Assembly (NCBI GenBank): GCA_011503125.2
Contig: WWBZ02000015.1
Span: 248,001 to 312,000 of the forward strand
Direction: 5' to 3'
Origin: Botryosphaeria dothidea
Lineage: Eukaryota; Ascomycota; Dothideomycetes; Botryosphaeriales; Botryosphaeriaceae
Length of the DNA: 64,000 bases
Made by a program: the position numbers and the translations under genes. The notes beneath the pieces are model-generated. The model was not told where the DNA came from. It saw only the letters and a program-made list of their open reading frames with translations, and searched no databases. Shown in pieces: positions 21,453 through 33,476 of the stretch (position 1 is the first letter of the stretch; the number at the start of each line of letters is the position of its first letter).

Positions 21453-23242
21453 ATGGCATCCAGAGACCTTGTCATTATCGGAGCAGGTGTGTCTATCATC
21501 TTCAACCTACTCCCTTGTGACGCTGATCCCTGCCAGGTTTGTATGGCCTGTCAATGGCCAAGACGTACCGGGAGATCCATCCCGATGCTGACGTAGTTGT
21601 ACTTGAGGCGGCAACGTCCCTTGGCGGAACATGGGCGAAGGATCGGCTGTATCCTGGACTCAAAACAAACAACCTCCTGGGGACTTATGAGTCTCCGGAC
21701 TTTCCCATGCTCACGGAGAGGTACGGCGTCGAGCCAGGTCAACACATTCCGGGGAAAGTCATCCACGACTACCTGCGCGATTACGCGGACCATTTCAACA
21801 TCTACCACCTGATTGAGTTCAACACTAAGGTAAACTTAGTAGAGAAACAACCAGGCTGTACTAGTTGGGTCTTGGCCACCGCAGTCAAGTCTTCTTCCGG
21901 AGAAGATTGTGAAACGAAAACAATAGTAGCCAGGAAGCTCGTCATCGCTGTAGGACTGACCGGGAATCCGAACATGCCGCAGTTCGAGGGCTCCGACTCC
22001 TTCAATGCGCCACTTTTCCACACAAAGGACTTTCTCAAGAACGAGGAAGTTCTGGAGACATCCGAAACGGTGGCGGTGTGCGGTGGCGCGAAGTCAGGTT
22101 GGGACGCAGTCTACGCCTACGCCACCTCCGGCGTCAAAGTTGACTGGATCATGCGAGAGTCAGGCCGCGGGCCTTGCTGGATGGCGCCTCCTTTTGTTGG
22201 CCCAACCAAAGTCTGGATCGAGAAGCTCGTCTTCATGCGCATCTTCACTTGGTTCAGCCCATGCCTTTGGGCCTACGGTGACGGCTACGACTTCATCAGG
22301 AGCTTCCTCCACCGCACCGCTTTTGGCCGTTGGCTCGTCGACATGTTCTGGAAGGGGCTTAGCAACGACGTCTGCAAGTTGAATGGCTACGACAAACATC
22401 CCGAAACAAAAAAGCTTGTTCCGTGGTCCGATGGCATGTGGAGCGGCACGAGTCTCAGCATCCTCAACTACCCTACTGACTTCTTCGAGCTCGTCCGGAA
22501 CGGTATGGTACGCGTCCATCATGCCGACATATTGCGCCTCTCCGACCACACAGTCCACCTTTCCCGTGGAGGATCCTTGAAGGCCGACGCTCTGCACTGC
22601 TGCACCGGCTGGAAGCACGAGATGCCGATGCAATTCTCGCCCGCCTCCCTCGTCCACGACCTCGGCCTTCCTGATCCATCCGGCCTTTGGGTATTGCCTC
22701 ACACCGCAGCCGCCGACAACGAGATCCTCACCCGCTTCCCACGCTTGAAGCACCAGCCCAACGTGCGTCCAAAGCGAACGTCTACCAAACCGGAGCGGTC
22801 CGACGACAGCGCATCTTCCTTCCATCTGTACCGCTTCATGATCCCGCCGCAAACCGTTAACGACAGGACCATTGCTGTCGCGGGCGCGGTGCTCTCGCTC
22901 GGAAACCCCACACTGGCACAAATCCAGGCGCTCTGGCTGGCGGCCTACTTTGACGGCGCCCTCCGGCTGCCCGAATCCACCGACGAGATCGAGTACAGCG
23001 CGGAGCTTTATGCGCGATTCGGCAAGTGGAGGTCTCCAGCGGGCTATGGTGACAAACACGGAGATCTTGTATTCGAAACTCTGCCTTACTACGACGAGTT
23101 GCTGCGGGACCTTGGATTGAGGTTCAAGAGAAAGGGCAACTGGTTGAAAGAGGCTGTCGCGGCATATGGACCGGCTGACTATACGGGCTTGGTCCAGGAG
23201 TGGTTAGACTCGAACCGTCCGACCAACGGCTTTCACACGTAG
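21453..23242 (+). CDS. FAD-dependent (class B) monooxygenase, ~579 aa
   Basis: Two exons, 21453-21486 and 21537-23242, joined across a 50-base intron (GTGTGT...CCAG). Splicing restores the FAD-binding motif GAGLYG at residues 10-15, which neither exon encodes alone, and supports the ATG at 21453. Further features: VVLEA and GGTWAKDRLYPGL after the first fold; FNAPLFHTKDF at the position of the FMO/BVMO fingerprint; a second dinucleotide fold VAVCGGAKSGWDAVY for NADPH; and HCCTGW near residue 370. The expected role is NADPH-dependent oxygenation of a small molecule; the substrate is unknown. It lies 1 kb right of a block of dead metabolic genes and is the only intact enzyme there, so it may be the survivor of that locus (inference). 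The frame is clean to the TAG. Confidence 0.9.
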
Positions 23243-24159
23243 CGAGAGACTGGAAGTGTACTAGTTTTCTTGAAGGAGGAGGTGGGAGACCGTTATATTT
23301 TTCCTTTTGGAGGAACAATTGCGTGATTTGCGCGTAAAGTTCTTACTAGTATCGGAACAAATATCACTTCATATTAGCATAGTCTTCTAACGTATTGGGA
23401 TGGAATGTCTTCCGCAGTCAACAATCGTCCTGTTGCCCCTCGCGTCAAGTCGACCAATCAGCTTCCCCACTTCTACTCCCGACCCCCCAGCTGTTAGCAA
23501 AGCGTGCCTGCCCAATGATCGAGACGTGATTTGCCATCCTTATCCGCATGTCTCTCTAGACCTCCGAACTCACACACAGTCCGGCCCGTTGTACTTTGTC
23601 TCTTTTTCCACCATCACGCCAAGCATCATCGCCGCGAAGGCGGCTGTTTCCAGCCCCGACAGAACCCCCCAGCACAACGCCAGGTGCACGCAGCACGGCC
23701 TGCTCTCGAAAATCTCTGCGTGTCCAGGCAGCGCGTCTCCGCTGACGAGCAGGCAACCACGTGGGATTCCAACGAGATCCCGAACCATGCCGGCGTGTTG
23801 TTGGCGTGTAGAGCGCCGTGACCGCGTGTACAGCAGAGACAAAGAAATTTGAGAGGGTAACTATTTGAATACCTTGTATTCTCTACTAGCTCATGAGCTT
23901 AATCTAGTTATGGCGAATCCTCAACCTATAGTAACGTTCTTTTATTGAAGTGAGACAGTCCGGTTAACTTCTGACCAGTGACAAATAACTCGACAGGCCC
24001 CAAAAACAATGCGAGTTCTCAATATAACTTTTCCCGCCAAGAAGCTTTGGAATACGCCTGTTTGTAAGGAAGAAGATGTAAGCTTGCCCTCGGTAGAGCA
24101 AAGTAAGCATAATTTTTCTACAACAAGTTCAAGTAACTAAGCTCGCTCTTGATCAGACA
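23243..24159. other. Intergenic, no supported gene
   Basis: Frames of 90-150 codons overlap on both strands at 23400-23850 without recognisable domains. The 3' ends of the flanking genes face each other. Confidence 0.45.
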
Positions 24160-25266
24160 TCATCCAAGAGAAGTCCTGGCCCCTCCGCCAGCTTTCTGAA
24201 TGGAATGCTTGATGTCATCCTCGCATGACAATGCGTGGGCTGTTAAACCCCAATGGTGGATCTCGTTGATCCAATCAATGAAGTGGCGTACGTTGGCGCG
24301 AGATTCGCACTCGCTCTGGAGCAGCTTGAACATGCAGCAGCCTCTCCAAGAGCCATCATGCAGGTCCAGATTGGCTTCCATACACCAGAATTGGTAACCG
24401 CGGCCAGCTAGAACCAGGCCGTAGTGCCTCAAATGAGATCTGTGCTCGTCCGTCCAGACCGAGCCGGTAGCTTCGAGGCGCTGCAGCTTGAGCCGATATC
24501 GGTTGTATAGGGCGATGGCGGCAGACGCGGCAACCTGCACTGTGGCCTGGGAGACCGTCTTTTCGTTCTTCTTGAATTCGATAGTCAGGTATGGGCACAG
24601 GATGCGGTTCTGTCTGACCGAGACAAACGACTTGACCAGCGTACGGTACTCCGGGTTGAAGGCCTGGAGAGAAACCCAATAGGAGCAGTCCGGACGTAGC
24701 GAGAAGTGGTAGGTCTTGAGGGCAGGGTGGAGAACTGGCGGTTCCAGCCAGAAATCCTCGGGCTTCGAAGAGAACTCGATTTTGCGCTCACACCGCCAGA
24801 TGCGCTCAGTGTCGGACAGCTCTGCGTGCCGAGGCTCACGCTTAAGCAGATCCTTGATAGCGTACGCAGCGAACTCAGCCTCGTTCTCGCCCAATGTGTG
24901 CATGCTCCGATATTCCTGCAAGACGACTTCCACGAAGGCATCCTGTCCTTCTAGCCACACGGTTGTCGCGGCGAGCCCCGGCAGGCTCCCGTAAAAGTCG
25001 CAGACACGTTCGGAAGGTGGAGGCGGAGTGCCAAAATGGAACCATGGCTTCAGGACGGGAAGGCGCCCGCGTCCGAGGATGATTCCACGACGGGTGAGGA
25101 CGGCGGGCTCAAAGTCGGGGTCGGCTGGCTTGGCCAAACGGGAGCCTTTTGGAGAGCTGATGGCGGTGTTTGGGACGGAAGGGGAGGATTGTGAGCCGCT
25201 TTTGCCTATTCCACTGTCGCTGGCTTTGTCAGGGAGACGGGAGGGGGGTGTGTGCGTAGCGGACAT
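24160..25266 (-). CDS. PD-(D/E)XK-motif hypothetical protein, ~368 aa
   Basis: The frame is open from about 25587 to the TGA at 24160. I place the start at the ATG at 25266 (MSATHTPPSRLPDKAS), because the upstream extension has a composition unlike the rest. Residues 1-60 are disordered (Ser/Pro rich). The fold-like part contains FYGSLPGLAATTVWLE, RPDCSYWVS (Asp ~193) and CPYLTIEFKKNE (Glu ~230, Lys ~232), which gives a PD...E-x-K nuclease signature, followed by a helical stretch (QATVQVAASAAIALYNRY). The C-terminus reads WINEIHHWGLTAHALSCEDD. It shares the signature, but little else, with the four genes at 34-47.7 kb. The family is fungal and unnamed as far as I know; DNA cleavage is inferred from the motif only. 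Confidence 0.7.
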   Translation of the reverse strand: MSATHTPPSRLPDKASDSGIGKSGSQSSPSVPNTAISSPKGSRLAKPADPDFEPAVLTRRGIILGRGRLPVLKPWFHFGTPPPPSERVCDFYGSLPGLAATTVWLEGQDAFVEVVLQEYRSMHTLGENEAEFAAYAIKDLLKREPRHAELSDTERIWRCERKIEFSSKPEDFWLEPPVLHPALKTYHFSLRPDCSYWVSLQAFNPEYRTLVKSFVSVRQNRILCPYLTIEFKKNEKTVSQATVQVAASAAIALYNRYRLKLQRLEATGSVWTDEHRSHLRHYGLVLAGRGYQFWCMEANLDLHDGSWRGCCMFKLLQSECESRANVRHFIDWINEIHHWGLTAHALSCEDDIKHSIQKAGGGARTSLG

Positions 25267-25991
25267 GACCCTTCGCCACAGCGCATTCGTCTGGCCCGGG
25301 TCTGTCTCTGGAACTGGCTTTGCAGGCCGGGGAATGCGACTCTGCGACGATCCCAACGATGGCAGGCCATTTCGTATGAGGGTAAGATCGTGAGATGAGA
25401 AGGGGCAAGTAAGTTGGTGGCGGTGGCAGAGGCTGTCGCAGAGCGGGGAGTGTAGCCGGTGCAGGTGCAGGTGTGGAGGGAAAGTCCAGAGAAGACGGCA
25501 CGGCACAACTGCGGGTAAATAGGTAGCGCTGCTGCGGCAACGCAATCGATAAGGCGATAAGGAGATAAGGCAGACAGGGAACATCAACGCGACCTCTACC
25601 TATCATAACGTTGGAGGCTGGTCTTTGGCACACCTTAAACGGCCACTCTCCCAGGAAATTTCACAAATTATTTCTTCGGGCTAGAACAATTGTCTTCCGT
25701 TGTAGGTAAAGTCACGAAAGACATTAGTATTTGCTTCCATACCCTCGACCGGTGGTTCATCCCGGTTGAAGCCGGTTCAATACGGCAGTCACTGCGTTCT
25801 ATCCAGCCATGGACGGACCTCGTCCTTCTGCTAGAGTAGTTCAATTGTGGCTAACGGGGGTCAACATCACACACGCCTTGATTTTCCATTCATGCTGAGA
25901 GATTACATAGAATTTATCTATAGATTGCAGCGTATGTACATAAGAATCCTACGTAGAGACTCCTCTCGCGCAATCCATCGAGTTCGAATAT

Positions 25992-27024
25992 TTACAAGCC
26001 AGAGAGGGTGTTGCCCGCCTTGCCGACAACAGCAGCCTTGACCGCGCTCGCCTCAACAGCGGTGTACTCGTAAGGCACCGAGGTAAGGGTACCCTCGGGA
26101 GCCTCGTTGGTGGAGGTGCCCCAGTCGTTGCCGCGAGCGACGGCGTAGCCGTCCTCCTTGGAGTCGACCGAGACGAGGGCCTGCACGACATTGTTGAAGA
26201 CGTTGTTCTCGACGAGGAGCTGGGCGCCCATGCGGGTGTTGATGCCGGAGACGGAGACGTCCTCGAAGTAGTTGTTGACGACGTGCACGGTGCCGAAGCG
26301 GACGAGCGGGCAGCGCGAGCCGACGTTGCTCCAGTAGTTGTTGTAGTAGGTGACGTGGAACTTGCCCGTGTCCTCGTCGGCGTTGGAGTCGGAGTGGCCG
26401 ACGAGCGAGTTCTTGTGGTGGTCGTGGAAGTAGACGTTCGAGACGGTGACGTAGTCGGCGCCGTGCGAGATGTCGAGCAGGCCGTCGTAGAAGTCCTTGT
26501 CCGCGGAGAGGTCGCTGGACAGGTCGCAGTGGTCGACCCAGACGTTGGTCGAGCCGTCAATGGCGATGGCGTCGCCGCCCGTGTCCGCCTCGACCTTGGA
26601 GATGGCCAGGTTGCGGATGATGACGTTCTTGGCGTCACGGACAAGGAGGCCGATGCCATCGAGGCCGGAGGTGGAGTCCACGCCAAGGATGGACTGAAGT
26701 ATGCGTTAGCTAAAGCTGGATACCATCTGCAGAAGGAGTAACAAAACAACGCACCTTGTTCGAGCCAACGTAGATCTTTTCCTTTCCGGAAATCTTGCCC
26801 TTGACGTAGACGACCTGCTTGGTGTCATCGCCCTTCTTGAGAGCAGCGGTAATCTCAGGCAGCGAAGAGACGGTCGTGGTGGTGCCGCCCTGGCCGCCCG
26901 TCACGCCGCCGTTCTGCGAGGCGTAGCCGACGGGCGTGGCCTCGGCGGCACGCCTCTCGGCCATAGGGACAGCGCACGCCAGGTGCGAGAGGGCCACCAG
27001 GGCCAGAGTGGAAATGAACTTCAT
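25992..27024 (-). CDS. Secreted pectate lyase, PL1 family, 323 aa
   Basis: Exon 1 is 27024-26755 and exon 2 is 26693-25992. The 61-base intron (GTGCGT...TTCAG) splits the gene in phase 0. The signal peptide is MKFISTLALVALSHLACA. The protein shows the right-handed beta-helix features of polysaccharide lyase family 1: DGIGLLVRDAKNVIIRNL, NVWVDHCDLSSD (Ca-binding Asp region), HHKNSLVGHSDSN and the catalytic-Arg segment SRCPLVRFGTVHVVNNY. It cleaves polygalacturonate in plant cell walls by beta-elimination outside the cell. Length is normal for the family, and the frame is intact. It marks a plant-associated lifestyle. The nearest ATG upstream (27132) would precede the signal peptide with polar sequence, so 27024 is preferred. 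Confidence 0.93.
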
Positions 27025-28572
27025 GGTGATGGTGGTTTGGGTAGTAAACAGAAGGTGAAGTGAAAGTTGAGGCTGCTGCTGGAGAACAACATTAGCGCAG
27101 CGATGCCCGTCTATAATATGTGCACATGGCATCGTATGTAATCAGGAGATCTGTGACGATTCGTGGAAGCTCGATATCCGGTTGAAACATGGGCGGCTCG
27201 ACAAACAGCCGGAGTCACGGCCCGCACTACGCCCGGCTCACACGGCCTAGCTCGACCGAGAAGCCGAAGCCTCCAGAAACAGATCTGGCACTTCCCGATC
27301 CGTCGCTGAAACAGGGGCCGCATGAACGCCATGTGGGGTGCGCGCCCCGCCAAGCCTCGCTTGTATATTACCCACCGGCGCTCGCTCCCATCCGGTCCAC
27401 TCTCGCGATCCCGCAGCTGGTCCTTACTGTGGACCCACCCAGCGAGAATTTGCGCACATGTTTCACGGCCGTCTGCCAAGAGCGGAGGCGAGGCTTGGCG
27501 TTTCCAGGACATTCAATCTCCGCTTCAGGCGCGGATGCGTCGTCTGTTAGGCGCTGTTTGGGGAGGTGGTGTGCTGTGGTTAGATGATGGTGTTTGGGTG
27601 CTTGGCTTGGCGGGAACCGCACGTGCTAAGCAAGGAGGTGACGTGCATGCGCTCGTGAGGATGCAAGCACGCAAAATGTTGCAGAGTCGATCCCGGCGGG
27701 ACTAGAAATTCCATCCAGTGATGGGGCAGCGTGAGCACTTAGCAGCCGTTACACTCGGGGGTGGATAATGTACGTAAGAGCCAAAAATCTCTCCATCTAC
27801 TATTCACGTGCGCAGATCTTACGAACCGCTTAGGCACCTACTCGGAGGACGCCGTGGCAGCCCGTCGCGTTCGCCCCGACTTGCCTACCATCTCATACTC
27901 ATCCGAAACAAGACGGAGGCGCCTATACGATGGCGGTAGATGACTTGCTGGGCCTGTCTTTGGGTACCGGTCTGGCGCGTTTCTGCCGCGCTTTTCTCAG
28001 CTCACTTTTTCACATAACTTAGGGAACCTTCTCGCGAGTGGCTTGGTGTGTTGTTGTCGGATAAACATCACCCAACCCTTCCCTCCAAGCTTCCCTTGGT
28101 CTCCGACACGTTCTTCTGTGATTCGCCCGATTTATTCCTCCCGGCCTCAGTCTCTCCATTCCTGTGATTTTCATAGATCTGCGCCGGTGAAGGAGTACAC
28201 TTTGTCCAGCAGGGCTGTTCAGGGTTCCAGAAACTTGGGTGGGAGGCACAATGCTATTCTCCAGACCACCAGGATGTTTTCCCCGCTTTTTGGAATGCTG
28301 TCCTTGCGTCGCACATTCCAGACCTTCTTGCCCAAGTAGTAGAGCTCCAATCGACCGAAGAAAACATTCAACAGCAGAAAGAAATATTGGACTTGCTCAA
28401 AGTCCCCGAGGAACGAAGGGACTGGACGGTCAGCTGCTTGAATTCTTGGAAACCACCTGCCATCATGAAGGTATGCAGCATAGCTTCACAGGACTACATA
28501 TTTCACCATGTCTACACACAATTCGACAAACCACCCATCTCTAGCAATTCCAGGAGGGGAACAGCCGCAACC
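27025..28572. other. Intergenic, no supported gene
   Basis: Promoter side of two divergently transcribed secreted-protein genes. Frames of 90-130 codons on both strands at 27.1-27.7 kb have no recognisable features. Confidence 0.45.
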
Positions 28573-29674
28573 ATGAAATACCCGTTCGCCTTGCCCGTCC
28601 TATTCGCCAGCACCGCCCTCAGCCTCGCTTTCACGTCGCCAATGACCAGGACGTACACCTATGGCATCCCCTCGGGCGCACTACCCTACACGACGACGCT
28701 ACCAGCGTGCGGGACGGTGGATGGATACGTGCTGGTGGCCGCGCCGACGAGCCCCTTCGTGCCGGGGACGACGACAATCCTCGTGCCGCCGCAGGCCAGT
28801 GCGAAGACTCGCACCTTCACCAACGCTGAGTACAACCTAACGCAGGTGCTCCTGATCCAGCCGCTGGAGGGGCCATGCGTGCCCAAGGACTTCAGCATCC
28901 TGACGCCGTCGGCGGCAGGCGCGTTCAACCTGTCGCAGTACACGGCGACGGGGGTTAGATCTGTTCACCGCGCCGAGTAGCACGGCGGCGGCGGCGTGTC
29001 CCCTCGACCACGACGAGCTCGAAGAGCAGGAAAAGGAGGGCCAGCGGAATGTGGACGCCGCCATCCAGCCCATCCTCGAGGGCCTCAACCGCGCCACCAT
29101 GATACTGCAAGACCTCGACACCCTCTTCCCCGTCGCCGACGAGATCGGCGCAAACACCACCACCCTCTTCCGCCGCCAGTCTGCCGCCCTCGCGCCCGTC
29201 CTCCAGCTTCTCGACGCGCTGCGCCAAGTCGGCATCACCCTCGCCGGCCTGCAGCCCCGGCTGACCGCGCTCGCGCCCTTCGAGGACGCCGGCGAGCAGG
29301 CCAGCGGCGACGCCGTCGTGCGGGCGCTGGGCGCGCACGTGCGCGCGCAGGAGGGCTTGCTGAACACGCTGGTCGGGCGGGCGCGCGTGATTCGCCTGGT
29401 GCCGGCGGAGGGCTCGGTGGCGGTCGGGAAGCTGGCGGCGGCGGGGCGCGCGATGGCGGTGGGGAGCGGCGGGGAGGGACGGCTGCGGAAGAGGCAGGGT
29501 GGGGATGGCCGTGTTGCGGCGGCGCTGGCGGCGGTGCTGCGGGGGCTGCGGGGCGTCGTGGGCCAGGTGGTGTATGATGTCGGCGTGCTGGTGCCGGCGA
29601 GATCGGAGTGCATTGACGGGCTGCACGAGGCGGTCGATGAGGCTTTCGGTGAGGCGGTTGCGGCATACGAGTAA
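28573..29674 (+). CDS. Secreted protein of unknown function, frame broken at ~28955
   Basis: The first part (28573-28950) starts MKYPFALPVLFASTALSLAF, a signal peptide. It continues with TYTYGIPSGALPYTTTLPAC, a beta-rich domain with VLLIQPLEGPCVPKDFSIL, and stops at 28980. In another frame the coding sequence clearly continues (DLFTAPSSTAAAACPLDHDE) into a ~220-residue helical, Ala/Leu-rich domain with ILEGLNRATMILQDLD and LVPARSECIDGLHEAVDEAF, ending at TAA 29674. The two frames meet near 28951-28958 (GGGGTTAGAT), with no room for an intron, so one base appears gained there. This is either a frameshifted allele or an assembly error. I recognise no family. Confidence 0.55.
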
Positions 29675-29918
29675 GCGAGTGCGGGGATATGGTGTTGATG
29701 GTATTGGCAAACGTTGCTTGAATGAGTTATTACATGTGCTTCTTTATTACAAGGAAGTGTCGTTCTGACTGGTACGTGCTGTGCAAAGAGAAGGCGCTCA
29801 GTCTCGGAATATTATTCACTTCGTTCTTACCCGCTTCTTCTACCTTACTTAAGAAGAATCTACGGCTTTTCGCCCTCTTCAGCGTTTAGATCCTTAGAGG
29901 AAGAGGCCCGCCGTTACA

Positions 29919-32900
29919 TTAGACGATCAAAATGACCTGGTCCTCTCCGCCCCAGCACTTTAATGACTCTTCTGTCTCTTCGTCACTACCTTCGCTCCCT
30001 GAAAAGGCGTAAAGACCGATACGGCAGAACTCATTTGGTCCCTGGCCGGTTGGCGCAAGACAAAGACCAACCATCTCCGCCGGTTGTCCGGCACTAGAAC
30101 GCGTCAACGCCATACCAAGTTCAGCAGGGTTTCTCCAAGGAGCGAAAGATTTAAGCATTACAGGGAAGCACCATATCTCATCCGGCTCTGTATCTATGTC
30201 ATCTCTGTACCATAAATAAGAATTATTGTCGAAGATATTTTCCCATGCTTGTTGTTCAAACATCGGGGAGAGCTTCGGGGATGCGTTACACATCTTCTGA
30301 ACCTTTTCAATCTTCTTCTGCACATCCGCTAGGGGTGTCTAGACGATGTTTCTCGCTCTGCCACGGTGTTATTCTAGTTTGGTATCTCCTCGTCCTTCCG
30401 GACAAGTTCTCGCTCTGGCAGAAATCAAGGTCAGTCAAAGGGTAATGAAAGAGCCGTCTGAGCTTTCCTTTCATCATGACCTTTCCTGTGAGTGGAACGC
30501 TCGACAAATCGTTTTCCGCATCGATACAGATGAGTTCGCTTAGAAAGGATGTTTCTGGTTGCACCTGTAGCCATATATTGTCCGAGCTCTGACTCTTCCA
30601 GGAGAAAACAACGCGAGTCCTAGCCGATGCCCAGCTCCAAGACGGAAAAGATGTGTTGGGTGGTCCCGGGAGCTCATCAGTTCTGGGCTTCAACCGCCAA
30701 AGGAGACTGGGCCAGAATTGGGTAGAGCTCCATACCCCGAGCACAAACGATGTATCCAATAGAGGCTCGAGACGAGAGGCAATACCGATGACAGCCATGA
30801 GCCTATCTGACTCTTTGGTGAGTTTTCTTGCCATGTAGTTCTCCACTAAGCTTTGCCACTGGCGTTGCGTCCGCTCGTGGCAGTCTACAACTTGAAACCC
30901 TTGATCGTGCTGAGTCATGAGCTCTCGCAAGTCTAAGGGAATGAGCTGTGAGGGTACGTCTTTGCCGAACCGGTGCTTGTTCCTCTCCCCGACAGGATCC
31001 GACTCCGATGCTCTACATGTGGTGCATTCCCAGAGGACCTGTTCCGCAGAGAAATGCAAGAGTCTCTGAGAGAGCAGCTGTTCTTGAAGCGTCCATCCTC
31101 TAACATCAGTAGCTTCAAGCTTCCTATGGTCGTAGTCGTCATTTTCCCTCATTGGTACTGCTCCAACAAATAGATTTGATGACCTCCCGTTTTCAATGCC
31201 GAAGGTCACCTTCGACTCGGCTGCCCAGTCACTTGGATCATCTTGGATAATGCACACAGAATCAATCCAAATATAAGATAGTCCAAGGCTTCTTGCGACA
31301 ACAATGGCTTCCGAGAGCGTGCGCGGGAGGCTTTCGAGGCGAAATCCGTTCAAGCGCTCCTCGAAATTGCTTTTCAGTGTACTGCATGGTGGAGCTTGAC
31401 CCCAGCAGTAACTGAGAGTACAGTAAGGCTCCCTTTTTCCGTGACTTATGATGAGGCGAGGTTGCTGATGGTGGCCACCTACATCGATGATGCGCGTCGG
31501 CATCGGTGGTGTTTCGTTGATCGGGAGTAGACATTCGTGGTGGGTTGTAAGGCAGTCATGTAGCCATAATGCCGATAAGCTCATGGCGATTTCTCCTCCT
31601 GTTCCCTGATCTGGGAGCCTGTAGCAGCGCTGAAACAAGGAGGCGTAAGGGTCTATTGTATCCCTTGGTATCATATTATCCGGTCTGAGTAAACCCCCTC
31701 ACCTGGTAGTTTGGTTATTTTTTGTTTTGCTGCTTTTGTCGAAAAATCTTTCACATACGAGATATTGCCAGTGTTTCTGGCGCTCTCTCTTTCCTCATCA
31801 TCCCTCTGCTGTAATTCTTTCCAATTGTCTTCAAAATCAATCGTAAGCCTATTTGGTAAGAAGAGGCTTTGGTACAAATAGATTGAGAATTGTGCCTGCC
31901 GTCGGGCAATATCTTCCTGTGGGCCACATATTTCATCCATGGCATCGTGAACGAGTTCACAGAAGGAGCATCTTCTGCTCAATGCTTCTTCAGATAGTAT
32001 GCGTTCCGCACGACTTGAGTCTCTGATCATATGCTCGAGACCAGCAGTAGAGAACGGCCTGGCAACTATGCAGTCGTTTCCGCGAAGTAGCCGATCGCAC
32101 CGGTGACAGAGATGTTGGCGGAGTGAGCATGGTTCTACCAGTTCGATACATTGTAGTGAGTGTATTTGTGCGAGATATGATGCGAATGAGCTGTATACGG
32201 TGTTAGATTCCCGGACCAAACCTTGGAGCGCATCTCGGTCAAGCCGTTCAAATTTTGACTGCAGCACCGATCCAAGCCTCGGAGCCTCCAAAGGCTCGAA
32301 GAATCTGGATAACGAAGACGTACGACCCAGCAATTGTCCACGTTTCTTTGCAACCTGGAAAGCTTCTCCGGAGGAGTTAATAGGAGCGCCTGCGCTCAAA
32401 AGACTCTGGACGATTGCGAAGTCGTCGGTCTGCAGAGCCATGTCGACCGCTGTGAGGCCCTCGTCAGAAACAGCGTTTGTGTCGATTCCATGCTGCAGAA
32501 GTAACAGAACCATTTCCTTGCTTTTGCGTTTCACCGCCACGTGCAATGCAGTTTCGCCGTTGTCTCGTTTCAAGCTGACATAGATTCCTTCGGAGATGAG
32601 AATTTTTGCGGCTGCTATGTTCGAGTATGTAGCTGCTTTGTGCAAGGCTGTCTGCCCGGATGTGATGCAGCTGTGGACGGACATCCACTTATGGAGGAGA
32701 AGCCTGGTCATTGCTTCATCATCGCAGCGGGTTGCTTCTAACAATGAGTTGTCGGCGAAGTCGGAAAAATTCATCGGGGGTGTAGGTGGACCCCACAATT
32801 GACTGGCATCGCCGTAGTTCGTGATGAGCTCAGTGACAGTGTTTAGGTCCTGACAAAAAACTGCCTTCTTTAGTTTCAACGATGGAGTCTCTGGCCTCAT

Positions 32901-32933
32901 CATGGTAGATTTGGGAGTAACGCGCCCTAACAA
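29919..32933 (-). CDS. Ankyrin-repeat HET (heterokaryon incompatibility) protein
   Basis: Exon 1 (32933-31703) encodes ankyrin repeats at about residues 60-195 (for example SGQTALHKAATYSNIAAAKI and NGETALHVAVKRKSKEMV), then a Cys-rich linker (HLCHRCDRLLRG, RRCSFCELVHDAM). A 50-base intron at 31653-31702 (GTGAGG...AATAG) joins it to the HET domain: PYCTLSYCWG, SLGLSYIWIDSVCIIQDD and RGWTLQEQLLSQRLLHF, the three classic HET motifs. The C-terminal tail (AEMVGLCLAPTGQGPNEFCR to a TAA at 29919) is in another frame. The second join near 30340-30410 needs either an intron ending at CTAG near 30335 or a frameshift, and I could not find a good donor. HET proteins trigger cell death on contact with non-self. 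Start could also be 32903. Confidence 0.82.
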
Positions 32934-33336
32934 TTGTACTAAACTCTTAAAGCAAAAAAGAGAAAGCTGTAGGAATTCAGCCGATAATAAAGGTGGCTAG
33001 AATCGTTAAGTAGGGTGTGCTGTATGGATGAGTCTTAGGTAGCTATATATATTTCAAGTGTAGGCAGCAGCCGTCAAGCATAGGTGGGACAGAGTAATTT
33101 CGAAGCATTCCATTGTTTCCATTTTTAATTAGTGCCACATGCCTCGCGTTTTGCGTTGTACGAGTTACACAAATACCAGCTTCATGTGCGTCGTCCTATC
33201 GCCGCCTATGGCGAATAATACCTGGCCGTAGTAGTAGCCTCATCGCAGTAGACGAGGGGAGGACCCGATTAGCACTCCGAGAGAAGCAGCCCTAATTAGA
33301 ATATCTAAGTTATGTAATTCAATCCTTAAATCTAAT

Positions 33337-33476
33337 TGTTGGATTGTTGATGAACAACGATGATCTATTAATGATTGGCATGAAGAGGAAGAGACCCGCT
33401 TGCCTCTTATACGAGTGATTCTGGCTAAGCTATGTGGTGTGATATAAGGAGACACCAAAACACGTGATATCCAACA
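33337..33476. repeat. Solo LTR, copy 3 (140 bp) with 5-bp target-site duplication
   Basis: Termini TGTTGGAT and ATCCAACA are perfect 8-base inverted repeats. The element is flanked by identical CTAAT at 33332-33336 and 33477-33481. It is nearly identical to the copy at 15523 over most of its length. The perfect termini and duplication indicate it is the least decayed of the three. Confidence 0.9.

Noticed and set aside
22160..23059. 299-codon minus-strand ORF
   Set aside because: It is the antisense shadow of the flavin monooxygenase, which has the real motifs.
26283..26741. 152-codon + ORF rich in Val/Asp
   Set aside because: Antisense shadow of the pectate lyase.
28837..29710. Two ~255-codon minus ORFs
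   Set aside because: Antisense shadows of the helical domain of the secreted protein in GC-rich DNA.
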